This document shows positions 43,177 to 51,708 of a stretch of DNA of 64,000 bases, one piece after another (position 1 is the first letter of the stretch; each line of letters begins with the position of its first letter). The stretch lies in assembly GCA_003170295.1 (NCBI GenBank), contig PNAJ01000057.1, positions 1-64,000 of the forward strand, in the 5' to 3' direction. The notes below the pieces were generated by a model, which saw only the letters and a list, made by a program, of their open reading frames with translations, made no database searches and was not told the DNA's origin. Source of the DNA: Bryobacterales bacterium. Lineage in GTDB: Bacteria; Acidobacteriota; Terriglobia; Bryobacterales; Bryobacteraceae. The position numbers and the translations under genes are program-made.

Positions 43177-44313
43177 CTACTGGTTGCTGTTGGCGAACTG
43201 CAAAAAGACACTACCTTGAGCGACAACTTTTTCGCCCTCCTTCAATCCGCTCACAATTTCGGTGTCCTCTCCCTGCTCCACGCCAATGTTGACTAGACGC
43301 TGCGCGAATTTCCCGGGCGAGGCTTCCACATATGCGAACGGCAGGTTTTCGTCGTTGCGCAGAATGGCGGAGGTCGGCACGGTCAGCACGCTCCTTCCTG
43401 ACCGGGTGTGGATTACGGCGTCGACGAACATATCCTTCTTCAGCAGGCCGTCGGGATTTTTCGTGACGATACGCACTGAAGTGGTGCGGGTCGCGGGATC
43501 GATCAGGGCTTCAATATACGCAATCACTCCATGGAACGTCCGGTGGAAAGAAGAGTCCGTCTCTTCGACCGCGTCGCCGATGCGAACCGCTTCCAGATCG
43601 CGATCGTAGATGTGGCCCTGGACCCACACGCTGGACGTGTCGCTAATAGTGAAGCAAGCGGTGGTGCCGGCCTGGATCACTAAACCGGGCGTGACCAGTT
43701 TCTGCACGACCATGCCCGAGATCGGCGAGCGGACGGCCAGTTGCGGATTGATCGGGGTGCCTTGATGCTGCGCATCGTCGATCTCCTGTTCGGTCACGCC
43801 GAAAATTTTCAGTGCCTGGAGATCGTTTTCAGTTTCGGCGCGAGCATCGTTATACTCCTGCTCGGCAGCTTCCAGATCTTTGGTGGCGATCACTTTATGT
43901 TCGAGCAGGTCCTTGCTCCGATCCAGGGTTTTCTTCGAATAATCCTGGTGGTTGCGAGCTTTCTTATAGGCCGAGATCGCGGTGGCCACGTCGGGGCTCG
44001 ATACGTAGAGCAGCGGTTGATTCACGGTGACTCGCGTGCCCAAATCCACCAGTAATTTTGAAATTGGCCCGTTCACTTGCGTGATCGCTTGCGTGGTGTG
44101 ATCCGAGTCCCAATCCACGGTTCCCGTGGTGCGAACCACGGAGGACCAGGCGGTCCTCGTAACTTCGGCGATTTTCAAATGCGGTAGCTGCTTGGCGGGC
44201 ACTTCGAATAACGCGGCCTCGTCCGTCTGAGCGGCCGCGGCGGCTGGGGGAGCTTTCTTATAAAGACCACAGGAGCAGGTCGCGAGCATCGCCGCCCAGA
44301 GAATCAGCTTCAC
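43177..44313 (-). CDS. czcB: Heavy-metal efflux periplasmic adaptor (CzcB-like)
   Basis: A 378-residue adaptor with an N-terminal signal and cysteines near residues 13-15 (MLATCSCG), possibly a lipoprotein anchor. Core: beta-barrel start (WSSVVRTTGTVDWDSD), lipoyl halves (GPISKLLVDLGTRVTVNQPL and LAVRSPISGMVVQKLVTPG), helical hairpin between, then WVQGHIYDRDLEAVRIGDAV and a final domain with SAILRNDENLPFAYVE. These last blocks are typical of CzcB/CusB-type metal adaptors. GTG start overlaps the czcC stop by 4 bases. It bridges CzcA to the CzcC outer-membrane channel. Confidence 0.93.
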   Translation of the reverse strand: MKLILWAAMLATCSCGLYKKAPPAAAAAQTDEAALFEVPAKQLPHLKIAEVTRTAWSSVVRTTGTVDWDSDHTTQAITQVNGPISKLLVDLGTRVTVNQPLLYVSSPDVATAISAYKKARNHQDYSKKTLDRSKDLLEHKVIATKDLEAAEQEYNDARAETENDLQALKIFGVTEQEIDDAQHQGTPINPQLAVRSPISGMVVQKLVTPGLVIQAGTTACFTISDTSSVWVQGHIYDRDLEAVRIGDAVEETDSSFHRTFHGVIAYIEALIDPATRTTSVRIVTKNPDGLLKKDMFVDAVIHTRSGRSVLTVPTSAILRNDENLPFAYVEASPGKFAQRLVNIGVEQGEDTEIVSGLKEGEKVVAQGSVFLQFANSNQ

Positions 44314-45563
44314 GGGATCACCTGCGTTCCGACGGCTTGATTCACTTGCTCGACTGCAATCATCTGCGCCGCCAGCGCTTGACGGTAGGCAAGCTGCGTC
44401 GCCCGATAGCTGCGCTCGGCATCTAGGAAATCGAGAATCGATGCCGCGCCGCGCTGAAACGCGTAGTTGCTGATATCGCGAGAATCGGTGGCCTGTTTGA
44501 GATACCCGCTTTCATAAAGGACCACGATCTCCTCGTCGCTTTGCAGCGCGAAATAAGCATTGACGACGTCGGTGAGCACGCCCACCTGGGTCGACGACTC
44601 GGTTTCGATGGATTGGCGCACTGCACTTTGACTGCGCGCGATCTCGCCCTGATTGCGGTCGTGAATCGGCAGTTCCATGGAAAATGACGCACCCACTCCG
44701 TTGGAGCCGTTGGAGTTCGCATAGTCTCCGCTGAAGGTCCAATCGCGCGCGCGGTTTCCAAAAGCCAGCGACACGGTATCGTTGGCGAGCTTCACGCCGG
44801 TGTGCGCGGATTGCAGATCCGGCCGCGTATCCAGGGCTTTCTTCTGGAGATCGTCGAGGGTGAGGGAGGGCTTGGTGTGGACGAGGGATCCACTGACGTC
44901 GAAATCATCCGTCACGGATTGGTAGCCGAGCTGTTGGCGAAGGGTCGCTCTCGCCTGGACGAGGCCGAGCACGGCGGCGGAAACGTCCTGCTCGAACTGG
45001 AGTTTCTGGAGCGACAACTTGAGATAATCGCCTTCGGCGAGGTCGCCCGCGACCAGGCGCGCATGATTCAGGTCGAGCTGTTGAGAAAAATTCGCCAAGT
45101 CGTCTTTAGCAAGCTGGAGAACGGATTTCGCGAGCAGAACATTGATGAATGCCTGAGCGGTTTGGAATTTCAAGGTCCGTTCATTGTCGGTAACCGTCTG
45201 CGCGGCAACTTGGGTGTTGTCCTTGGCCACGACCACACGCTTTTCGCGCTTGCCGCCGCGCTCCACTGTATAACTGAGGGCTTCTGAATAGACTTGAGTA
45301 TTAAAGCGGATCGTGCCGGGAGAAAAAACCGGGATTGCATCGACGAGAGTGCTCAAGGTCGGATTCGGCTTGAGGGAAGCGGTGACTTCCTGCGCCTTCG
45401 ACTGGTCGATATTCAATCGGTTCGCGCGGAGCGCCTGATTGTAGGCAAGAGCAATCCTGATGGCATCGTCCTTCGAGATTAATTTGGAGGGAGCGTCGGC
45501 GGTCTGCGGAATAGCAGGGCAGACGAAAAGGACGGTACTAATTGCGATCCGCCGAAAGCTCAT
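44310..45563 (-). CDS. czcC: TolC-family outer-membrane channel (CzcC-like)
   Basis: A 417-residue outer-membrane efflux protein with a signal peptide (RRIAISTVLFVCPAIPQTAD) and two OEP repeats of long coiled-coil helices (DDAIRIALAYNQALRANRLN; DDLQKKALDTRPDLQSAHTG). LKPNPTLS follows the first helix as in CzcC/NccC proteins, and RGAASILDFLDAERSYR is the conserved end-of-repeat motif. It overlaps czcB and belongs to the metal-efflux operon. It could also serve the MdtABC-like pump, which has no channel gene of its own nearby. Confidence 0.93.
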   Translation of the reverse strand: MSFRRIAISTVLFVCPAIPQTADAPSKLISKDDAIRIALAYNQALRANRLNIDQSKAQEVTASLKPNPTLSTLVDAIPVFSPGTIRFNTQVYSEALSYTVERGGKREKRVVVAKDNTQVAAQTVTDNERTLKFQTAQAFINVLLAKSVLQLAKDDLANFSQQLDLNHARLVAGDLAEGDYLKLSLQKLQFEQDVSAAVLGLVQARATLRQQLGYQSVTDDFDVSGSLVHTKPSLTLDDLQKKALDTRPDLQSAHTGVKLANDTVSLAFGNRARDWTFSGDYANSNGSNGVGASFSMELPIHDRNQGEIARSQSAVRQSIETESSTQVGVLTDVVNAYFALQSDEEIVVLYESGYLKQATDSRDISNYAFQRGAASILDFLDAERSYRATQLAYRQALAAQMIAVEQVNQAVGTQVIP

Positions 45564-45661
45564 ATTTAGGGTAATCGCCTATTATGACGGGCATCTCAAG
45601 GCGAGAAGGGGCAAAATCCTATGAGCGGGCCCGATTTCGCCGTGAGCGGGACAATTTGCCG

Positions 45662-45877
45662 CTATTCGTGAGAATCGTGGTCTTCGGCCTGGTGCTTGCT
45701 TGCCGCCTCGACGTGCTCAGTCGCGTGGACCAGGTGGCCGTGAGAAACCATGGCATGATGGGCGGCCTTTTCAAACTCTCCAGAGCCGTGGTATTTCGCG
45801 GCGCTGCGCTGGTGCTGCGCGGCATGCTCGAGAAGTTCCGCGGCTTTCAAGTGATGATCAACGCCTTTTTGCGACAT
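45662..45877 (-). CDS. Small His-rich protein leading the czc operon
   Basis: A 71-residue helical, cytoplasmic-looking protein with about 16 histidines, often spaced i, i+3/4 (VDHHLKAAELLEHAAQHQRS; AAHHAMVSHGHLVHATEHVE). There is no signal peptide, so if it is a metal buffer it acts in the cytosol. Similar His/Ala/Glu-rich small proteins occur next to metal efflux genes and elsewhere; no function is established that I know. It lies 98 bases before czcC on the same strand and is divergent from the oxidase gene. Confidence 0.75.
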   Translation of the reverse strand: MSQKGVDHHLKAAELLEHAAQHQRSAAKYHGSGEFEKAAHHAMVSHGHLVHATEHVEAASKHQAEDHDSHE

Positions 45878-45924
45878 GACCTTAGAATAACAAGCGGCAC
45901 GATCTGCTAAATTGTTTGCTACCG

Positions 45925-47103
45925 ATGAATCGACGCGATTTTCTGGGCGGCGTGGCCATGGTGGGGTTGGGCGGGTGCGCCCGCAAGGCCAGAATCGTTG
46001 CGCCCTCCGAAGTACTCCCCAAGCTGATGCCGATCCGGGCGCAGGCCGACCGAATCTTTCGGGTCACGGTGTGCCTGCGGCCGTTTCGCGCGGCCGGGCC
46101 CCGGCTGGATGTCGAGCGTGTCGGGGATAAGACCGTGGTGCACAACTATGGGCATGGCGGCAGTGGCTGGTCGCTTTCGTGGGGATCGAGCAGCATCGCG
46201 GTCGAGAAAGCGATGGCCGCTTTGCATACGCTCGACGCCGAGAAAGACGTGGCCGTCATCGGATGCGGCGCGTTGGGGCTGACGTCGGCGATTCTGCTGC
46301 AAAGCGCGGGCGCCAAGGTTACGATTTATGCCAAGGAGCGGCCACCCGAGGTGCGGTCCGCCCGAGCCACGGGATCGTGGACGCCCGATTCACGGATTGC
46401 GTTGACCAACTCCGTGTCGCCCGATTTTCCAGCGCTGTGGGAGAAGATGTGCCGCACTTCGTTTCACACCTATGAGAGCTATCTGGGCATGGCGGGGAAT
46501 CCCGTGGAATGGACCGATCGTTACCAGCTGTCGGAGAAAAGCCCGGCTGAGGCGCAAGCGAACCGGCGGAGCGCCGAGACGCTCGAGTTTGCGCACTATC
46601 AGGACCGGGTGAGGGATATCACACCGCGGTCTCAAGATTTGCCGCCGGGAACGCATCCTTTTCCAACCCGATATGCCAGGCGAAATTCGAGCCTCACTTT
46701 CAATATTGCGAGCTACTCCAGGCAACTCGTTACCGACTTCTTGATCGAGGGCGGCAAGATCGAGAGGGTCGAGTTTCAAACGCCTTCCGAGTTGAGCCGG
46801 TTGGCCCAGAAGGTCATCGTCAACGCGACCGGCTACGGAGCGAGGGCGCTGTGGAAGGACGAGTCGATTGTTCCCGTGCGGGGGCAAATTGCTTGGCTGA
46901 TTCCGCAGCCCGAAGTAAATTACGGAGTGCAATATAAGAACGTGAATATCCTCGCGCGGCGGGACGGGATCGTGGTGCAGGACGGCGGCATCGGCGAGAT
47001 GGACGGATACAACGACGCCAACGAGCAACCCGATCGGGGAGCGGCGGAATCCGCAGTGAAGGTGGTGGCGGAGTTGTACGGGCGGATGAGCGGCCAGCGC
47101 TAG
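45925..47103 (+). CDS. Exported FAD oxidoreductase related to D-amino-acid oxidase, in permuted order
   Basis: A 392-residue protein. The start NRRDFLGGVAMVGLGGC combines a twin-arginine motif and a lipobox-like LGGC, so it is probably a Tat-exported, lipid-anchored flavoprotein. At 50-87 it has CLRPFRAAGPRLDVER and HNYGHGGSGWSLSWG, blocks that in D-amino-acid and D-aspartate oxidases form the C-terminal end; the FAD Rossmann motif VIGCGALG, normally at the N-terminus, follows at about 111-118 with IYAKERPPEVRSARATGSW. The C-terminus (RGQIAWLIPQPE, then GIVVQDGGIGEMDG) corresponds to mid-protein in the standard enzyme. The order thus looks circularly permuted. Substrate unknown. Start ATG 45925 is preferred over an in-frame TTG three codons upstream. 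Confidence 0.85.
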   Translation: MNRRDFLGGVAMVGLGGCARKARIVAPSEVLPKLMPIRAQADRIFRVTVCLRPFRAAGPRLDVERVGDKTVVHNYGHGGSGWSLSWGSSSIAVEKAMAALHTLDAEKDVAVIGCGALGLTSAILLQSAGAKVTIYAKERPPEVRSARATGSWTPDSRIALTNSVSPDFPALWEKMCRTSFHTYESYLGMAGNPVEWTDRYQLSEKSPAEAQANRRSAETLEFAHYQDRVRDITPRSQDLPPGTHPFPTRYARRNSSLTFNIASYSRQLVTDFLIEGGKIERVEFQTPSELSRLAQKVIVNATGYGARALWKDESIVPVRGQIAWLIPQPEVNYGVQYKNVNILARRDGIVVQDGGIGEMDGYNDANEQPDRGAAESAVKVVAELYGRMSGQR

Positions 47104-47120
47104 TGGCCCGTCTCTGAAGT

Positions 47121-47229
47121 GTGGGGCAGACGCTCTCGTCTGCTCCGGACCCCCTGGTCCGGCTCTGGCAACGCTCTTAAAACGGAGGCCGACGAGGGTG
47201 TCGGCCGCAGGCCGGGGGGCCTGCCCCAC
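47121..47229. repeat. Two hairpin repeats facing each other
   Basis: First copy, minus orientation: GTGGGG (47121-47126) with GCAGACG-CTCT-CGTCTGC (47126-47143) and CCGGACC-CCCT-GGTCCGG (47145-47162). Second copy, plus orientation: GGCCGACG-AGGG-TGTCGGCC (47187-47206, one G-T wobble), GCAGGCC-GGGG-GGCCTGC (47207-47224), CCCCAC end (47224-47229). They fill the space between two convergent genes. Confidence 0.88.
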
Positions 47230-47248
47230 TATGCCAACCAGAGGGGTG

Positions 47249-48712
47249 TTACCTCACGGTAAACAGCGATTGACGCTGTTGCTCGATGCGCTTGGGGTAG
47301 GCCGCGAGCAGCTCCTTCTTCGACGCGAGCCACGCCTCGGTCTGTGAGATTTCGGCTTCCGCTTCTCCAATGGCATCGCGTACCGGTTCGATCGCCGGCC
47401 CGCCGGGTATGCGGCGAACCTCGACGAAATTTATCGGATCGAGGGCTTTCAGCAGATCCGCGCGCGGCGTCCGCAAAGGATGTGCGCTCACAAGGGCATC
47501 CACCATCGCGCCAGGGGAATAGTTGCCGCGAAGATCGCGGACGGCCGCCGAAACGATGTGATGGGCCTCGCGAAAACTCATTGGCTCGGAGCGCACCAGC
47601 GTATCAGCAAGCTCGGTTACGCTGAGGAAATCCGCATTCCCGCGTTCGGCCATGCGCGCGATATTCACTTCGCAGTTCTCGACAACGCCGCCAAATAGAC
47701 GGAGCGCCCGCAAGGCCTCGGCGGTCATGGTAAAGACCAATGGCTGCAGATCGTCCTCGCTGTCGACGATGTCTCCGAACGGCGTATTGTGGGACGCGAT
47801 GAAGATACTCTGCGACTGGCCGAGGGCCTTGCTCGCAAGGATGCGCACGTGTTCAAACGCCACCGGGTTGCGTTTCTGAGGCATGATGCTGCTGATCTGC
47901 ACCCAGGCATCGGAGAGCCGTAGAAAGCCGAATTCGGCGGTACACCAAAGCAGGAAATCCTGCGTCACCTTGCCGAGATTCACCATGCAGATAGCGATCG
48001 CACCGGCGGTTTCCGTCACGTAATCGGTCGCGGCGATCGCGCCATAGGAGTTCAGTTGCAGCCCTTCGAACCCCAACAGCTCCGTCGTGAATTGCCGGTC
48101 TATCGGAAAGCCGGTGGTGGTGATGGCGCAAGCTCCCAGTGGATTGCGGTTCACGGTCGCGAAGGCTGCCTGCAATCTTCGCTCGTCGCGGCCGAGCAAC
48201 TCGATGACTGCTAGTAAATAATGCGCGAGTGTCGTGGGTTGAGCCGGTTGCGTGTGGGTGTAGGCGGGCATGACGGTACGCACATGATCGCGGGCGGTTG
48301 CCAGCAATACTTTGCGCACGGCATCAATGGCGCCAACCACGTCTAGAATCTCGCGACGCAACCGCATCCGGTATTGCGTGATGTCGATGTCGTTGCGGCT
48401 GCGAGCCGTGTGCATATGCCCTGCATTCTCCGGTCCGCAGGCGCGTTCGAGGGCCGCTTCGACGTGAAAGAACAGATCCTCGTACTGGCCGTCGAAGGGG
48501 GCGCGAGCCAGCTCGGCGCGATCGAGCGAATCGAGTCCTTCAAGACAACGCCGCGCTACGCCCAGAGGAATAATCCGCTGGCGGGCCAGCATCAAGGTGT
48601 GCGCGTAGTGAATTTCCAGCAGCGCTTCGAGAAAGTATCGCTGCGCGTCCGCGAAATTAACGGCCAGCACCGTCTCGGCATAAACCGACGCTGGAAACTT
48701 CTCGGCTTCCAT
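47249..48712 (-). CDS. argH: Argininosuccinate-lyase-family enzyme
   Basis: A 487-residue member of the fumarase/aspartase superfamily, argininosuccinate lyase branch. Conserved regions: HMHTARSRNDIDITQYRMRL, PAYTHTQPAQPTTLAHYLL and the signature SSIMPQKRNPVAFEHVR, where the common MPQKKNP is MPQKRNP. The ATG at 48712 overlaps the TonB receptor stop by one base (TAATG), so the two are translationally coupled. That is odd for arginine biosynthesis and hints at a lyase acting on an imported aspartate- or succinate-adduct. No other arg gene is near. A true biosynthetic ArgH remains possible. Confidence 0.88.
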   Translation of the reverse strand: MEAEKFPASVYAETVLAVNFADAQRYFLEALLEIHYAHTLMLARQRIIPLGVARRCLEGLDSLDRAELARAPFDGQYEDLFFHVEAALERACGPENAGHMHTARSRNDIDITQYRMRLRREILDVVGAIDAVRKVLLATARDHVRTVMPAYTHTQPAQPTTLAHYLLAVIELLGRDERRLQAAFATVNRNPLGACAITTTGFPIDRQFTTELLGFEGLQLNSYGAIAATDYVTETAGAIAICMVNLGKVTQDFLLWCTAEFGFLRLSDAWVQISSIMPQKRNPVAFEHVRILASKALGQSQSIFIASHNTPFGDIVDSEDDLQPLVFTMTAEALRALRLFGGVVENCEVNIARMAERGNADFLSVTELADTLVRSEPMSFREAHHIVSAAVRDLRGNYSPGAMVDALVSAHPLRTPRADLLKALDPINFVEVRRIPGGPAIEPVRDAIGEAEAEISQTEAWLASKKELLAAYPKRIEQQRQSLFTVR

Positions 48713-51585
48713 TACCAATCGACGCGGATTCCGAGCTGGATCAGACGCCCCTCGAGCACCGTCGAGACGGGGGCAAGCGACGGGGGAGCGGTGATCAATC
48801 CCTGCGCGTTCACGTTCGCCTTTGTGTTAAGCGTCGTAACGTTGCGGGTATTGAACACATTGTTCGCTTCCGCGAGAAATTTCGGAACGATACGCTCGCG
48901 AATCCGGAATAGCTGACGCGTGTAGCGCATGTCGACCTGATAAATGTTGCCGGTGCGCAAGGTATCGCGGCCAATGTAAGCGGGACGCTGCACCGCGGCC
49001 CCGACCGGGTCGTTATTCAGGTTCAGATTGGCGACTTCGTTCTGTTGATCGCCGACCGCAAGGTTCGCCAGCATCGTCAACTGGTTGCCGTTCGCCAGAC
49101 GCTTCATGAAAGCGTTCCCTGGGCTGAACGCCGGCGCGAGAACGGCGCTCAGGTTAAACGCCTGCGGCCGGTTCACCAGCGTATTGCCTCGATCGTAGGC
49201 GCGGCTGAATGGATTTTGGATCACCGCATTCTGCTCAAAGCTGTTTGCGTCCGGAGCATCGCTGATGGCATGCGACCAGGTATAGTTGGCGTTCACCTCG
49301 TACCCCTTGGAAGAGCGATGAACGTACGTCACGATCATGGCGTTATAGTTCGATACGGCTCCCACATCCTGGAGGGTAATGGCGTTGAACTGCGGATAGA
49401 GGCGCGTCGCCGCGTTTACCGCCGTCGAGAATATGGGACGCCCATCGGCGAGGGTTCCGGTCGGGTTGATGAGGTTCATGTCGCGCAAAAATCCGAGGTC
49501 GCGCGCGCCGGTGTTCGCGTATCCGAGAATAATCTTGTCGTTCTGCGACAACTGCTGCTCCACTTGAATGCTGGTATTCATGGCGTAGGCGTTCTTGAAA
49601 CCGGGCGTGACCGCGAAGATGCTGGGCGGCGCCGGCAGCGTGGCTCCGGGCAGGAAACTGAAGACGTTCGGGAACGCGGGCGCGCCGCCTGTCGAGGGAG
49701 AGAACGAGTCTGTGAACGCGCGCGTCGATCCGTCGTTGACAAAGGAGTTGTACCAGAGATTCGTGGGCGGAGCTTCGTAGAACATACCCCAACTGGCTCT
49801 GACGACGGTCTTCGGCGTCACCTTCCATGCCAGGCCGAGCCTCGGCGCAAAATCGCGGTTGGGCGTGTGGAAATTCTGGGTGTATGCGAAAGGCGCATTC
49901 GTCTCGCCACCGGGAGCCTGATAACGATCCCAGCGCAGGCCGTAAATCAGCAGCAGGCTCGGGCGTACCTGCCAGGTGTCCTGGGCATAGAAATCGTAGA
50001 AATACGATTTGTAAGAAGCGCCCGGCGTTCCAAGAACCGTTTGGAAAGACGAGTACGAGAACGGATTGGCGCCGCTTTTCGCCGACAAATACGCCGCGAC
50101 GCTGGGGAATGTGTACGCGCTGTAAACATCGCCGATCTGGTTATCGTTGTTCAACTGCCAGCCAAATCCCGCCTTGATTGTGTGAGAACCCTTGACCTTG
50201 GTGAAATTGTCGCTGACGCTCGGAATCTTCTCGCCAAAGCGGTCGCCCGCATTCTGAGTGCCGTTGAAGGTTGCGACGCCGGTAATGGTAATCTGCGGTC
50301 CCGGACCCGTAAGCGCGTCCGCCACGTGATGCTCGTTGCGATAGGGTTCGGAGGCGCGCAGCTCGTTCAAGGCCGTCGCCGAAAAGGTTGTGAGAAGTTG
50401 GAGACCGCCGACGTGCGCGCGATCTTGAAAATCCACGCCCGCGGCCAGCGCGTTCAAGCCGCCATTCTGAGTGTTGAACGGGTACACGTTGCGAAAGTAA
50501 TCGTAGCGGAAGAACATCTGGTTTTTTTGGTTGATGTTCCAATCGACGCGCAGATCCAGGAACTGGACGTGCTGCACCGTGGGCGAGGTGGCGAGCTGGG
50601 ACGCTGGAATCCCGATCTGCGCCGCCGCGGTGGGATCGATCGTCACAGGCACCGGAGTGCCGCGCAGCAAGTGCTCATAGCCGCCGAAGATGAAAACCTT
50701 GTCCTTCTTTATCGGCCCGCCGGCGTTGAACGCGTAATCATGCAGATCGATACTCGCATTGGCCCTGTTGGACGCCAGCAGAATGGTGCGCGCGACCGCG
50801 TCTGGTGGACGGCCGATGAAGTAGAACTCGCCGTGGAAAACGTTACTTCCCGAATTCGTGATGACGTTGAAGATATCGCCGGCGGTGTTGCCGAACTCCG
50901 GCGCGAAGCTGTTGGATACCGTCTGTACCTCGCGAACGTAAATGTCCGAGATGGCGAACAGCCGCAGGCCATAGCGGTCGGTTTCGGTGTCGACCATTCC
51001 ATCCATTTGGTAGTTGATGCGGTCGAGCAGTCCGTTCGTATTGAGCGTGCGCGGGATGCCAAGCTCCGGGTTCGGATGGCCGCTCAAGCCGGGCTGGAAG
51101 ATCACAAAATTATAGGGATTGCGCGAGGTGAGCGGCAGGTTGTCGACCTCGTCGTGATCGATCGTCAGGCCAGTGGAGACGCGGGACGCTTCTAAGATGG
51201 GCGCTCCACCGGTCACGTCGACCGTGGTCGTGACCGAACCGACTCTGAGCTGCGAATCGATGACAGCCTCGGTTCCAGCGTTCAGCACAATGCCCGTGTG
51301 GCGCTCAGTGTCGAAGCCCTGCTTTTTCACGATGACAGAATAGGTTCCGAGCGGCAGATTGGGAACGACGTAATAGCCTTCCTCATTGGTTTCGACGGTC
51401 CGGGCAAAACCAGTGCTCGCGTCCGCGACCGCGACGGACGCCTTGGGAACCGCGGCGCCGGTCCCATCCACAACCCTGCCGCGAATACTGCCGTTAATCG
51501 CCTGTGTCTGGGAAAAAGCAAATTGCGAAGCCAGGGTGCTGAGAAGCAGCCCGGCGAGTAGATATCGAGCGATGACTCGTGCCAT
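48712..51585 (-). CDS. Oar-like TonB-dependent receptor with N-terminal carboxypeptidase-regulatory-like domain
   Basis: A 957-residue outer-membrane protein. After a signal (LLAGLLLSTLASQFAFS) comes a CarboxypepD_reg-like domain (IRGRVVDGTGAAVPKASVAV, GYYVVPNLPLGTYSVIVKKQ), then a plug (DEVDNLPLTSRNPYNFVIFQ) and a long beta-barrel with Oar-type marks such as KGSHTIKAGFGWQ and RPSLLLIYGLRWDR. No TonB box is clear. These receptors are numerous in Acidobacteriota; ligands are generally unknown, with polymers or peptides suspected. It is coupled to the argH-like gene and divergent from PadR across 117 bases. Confidence 0.93.
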   Translation of the reverse strand: MARVIARYLLAGLLLSTLASQFAFSQTQAINGSIRGRVVDGTGAAVPKASVAVADASTGFARTVETNEEGYYVVPNLPLGTYSVIVKKQGFDTERHTGIVLNAGTEAVIDSQLRVGSVTTTVDVTGGAPILEASRVSTGLTIDHDEVDNLPLTSRNPYNFVIFQPGLSGHPNPELGIPRTLNTNGLLDRINYQMDGMVDTETDRYGLRLFAISDIYVREVQTVSNSFAPEFGNTAGDIFNVITNSGSNVFHGEFYFIGRPPDAVARTILLASNRANASIDLHDYAFNAGGPIKKDKVFIFGGYEHLLRGTPVPVTIDPTAAAQIGIPASQLATSPTVQHVQFLDLRVDWNINQKNQMFFRYDYFRNVYPFNTQNGGLNALAAGVDFQDRAHVGGLQLLTTFSATALNELRASEPYRNEHHVADALTGPGPQITITGVATFNGTQNAGDRFGEKIPSVSDNFTKVKGSHTIKAGFGWQLNNDNQIGDVYSAYTFPSVAAYLSAKSGANPFSYSSFQTVLGTPGASYKSYFYDFYAQDTWQVRPSLLLIYGLRWDRYQAPGGETNAPFAYTQNFHTPNRDFAPRLGLAWKVTPKTVVRASWGMFYEAPPTNLWYNSFVNDGSTRAFTDSFSPSTGGAPAFPNVFSFLPGATLPAPPSIFAVTPGFKNAYAMNTSIQVEQQLSQNDKIILGYANTGARDLGFLRDMNLINPTGTLADGRPIFSTAVNAATRLYPQFNAITLQDVGAVSNYNAMIVTYVHRSSKGYEVNANYTWSHAISDAPDANSFEQNAVIQNPFSRAYDRGNTLVNRPQAFNLSAVLAPAFSPGNAFMKRLANGNQLTMLANLAVGDQQNEVANLNLNNDPVGAAVQRPAYIGRDTLRTGNIYQVDMRYTRQLFRIRERIVPKFLAEANNVFNTRNVTTLNTKANVNAQGLITAPPSLAPVSTVLEGRLIQLGIRVDW

Positions 51586-51680
51586 TTAATACCCCTTTAG
51601 AAGCGGACGTCTTAGACGCCGGTTCGTTCGTTGCCTAGTTGTAACATTTTTTCGTGGTAACTATCCAGTCCGACGACAGT

Positions 51681-51708
51681 AGATATACTCAGAAGTCTTA
51701 GTATGTCT
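51681..51708. promoter_or_regulatory. Inverted repeat over the padR start (candidate PadR operator)
   Basis: AGATATACT, 10 bases, AGTATGTCT: 8 of 9 positions are complementary. It overlaps the padR start codon (51703) and would let the regulator block its own gene and the permease. PadR proteins commonly bind AT-rich inverted repeats in their own promoters; this assignment is inference. Confidence 0.5.

Noticed and set aside
1601-47230. CRISPR array or tandem repeat locus
   Set aside because: The repeats are dispersed hairpins in single intergenic sites with no regular spacers and no cas genes.
49045-51195. 716-codon open frame on the plus strand opposite the TonB receptor gene
   Set aside because: Arg/Val-rich composition with no motif, fully antisense to a well-supported receptor; it is a product of GC-rich codon structure.
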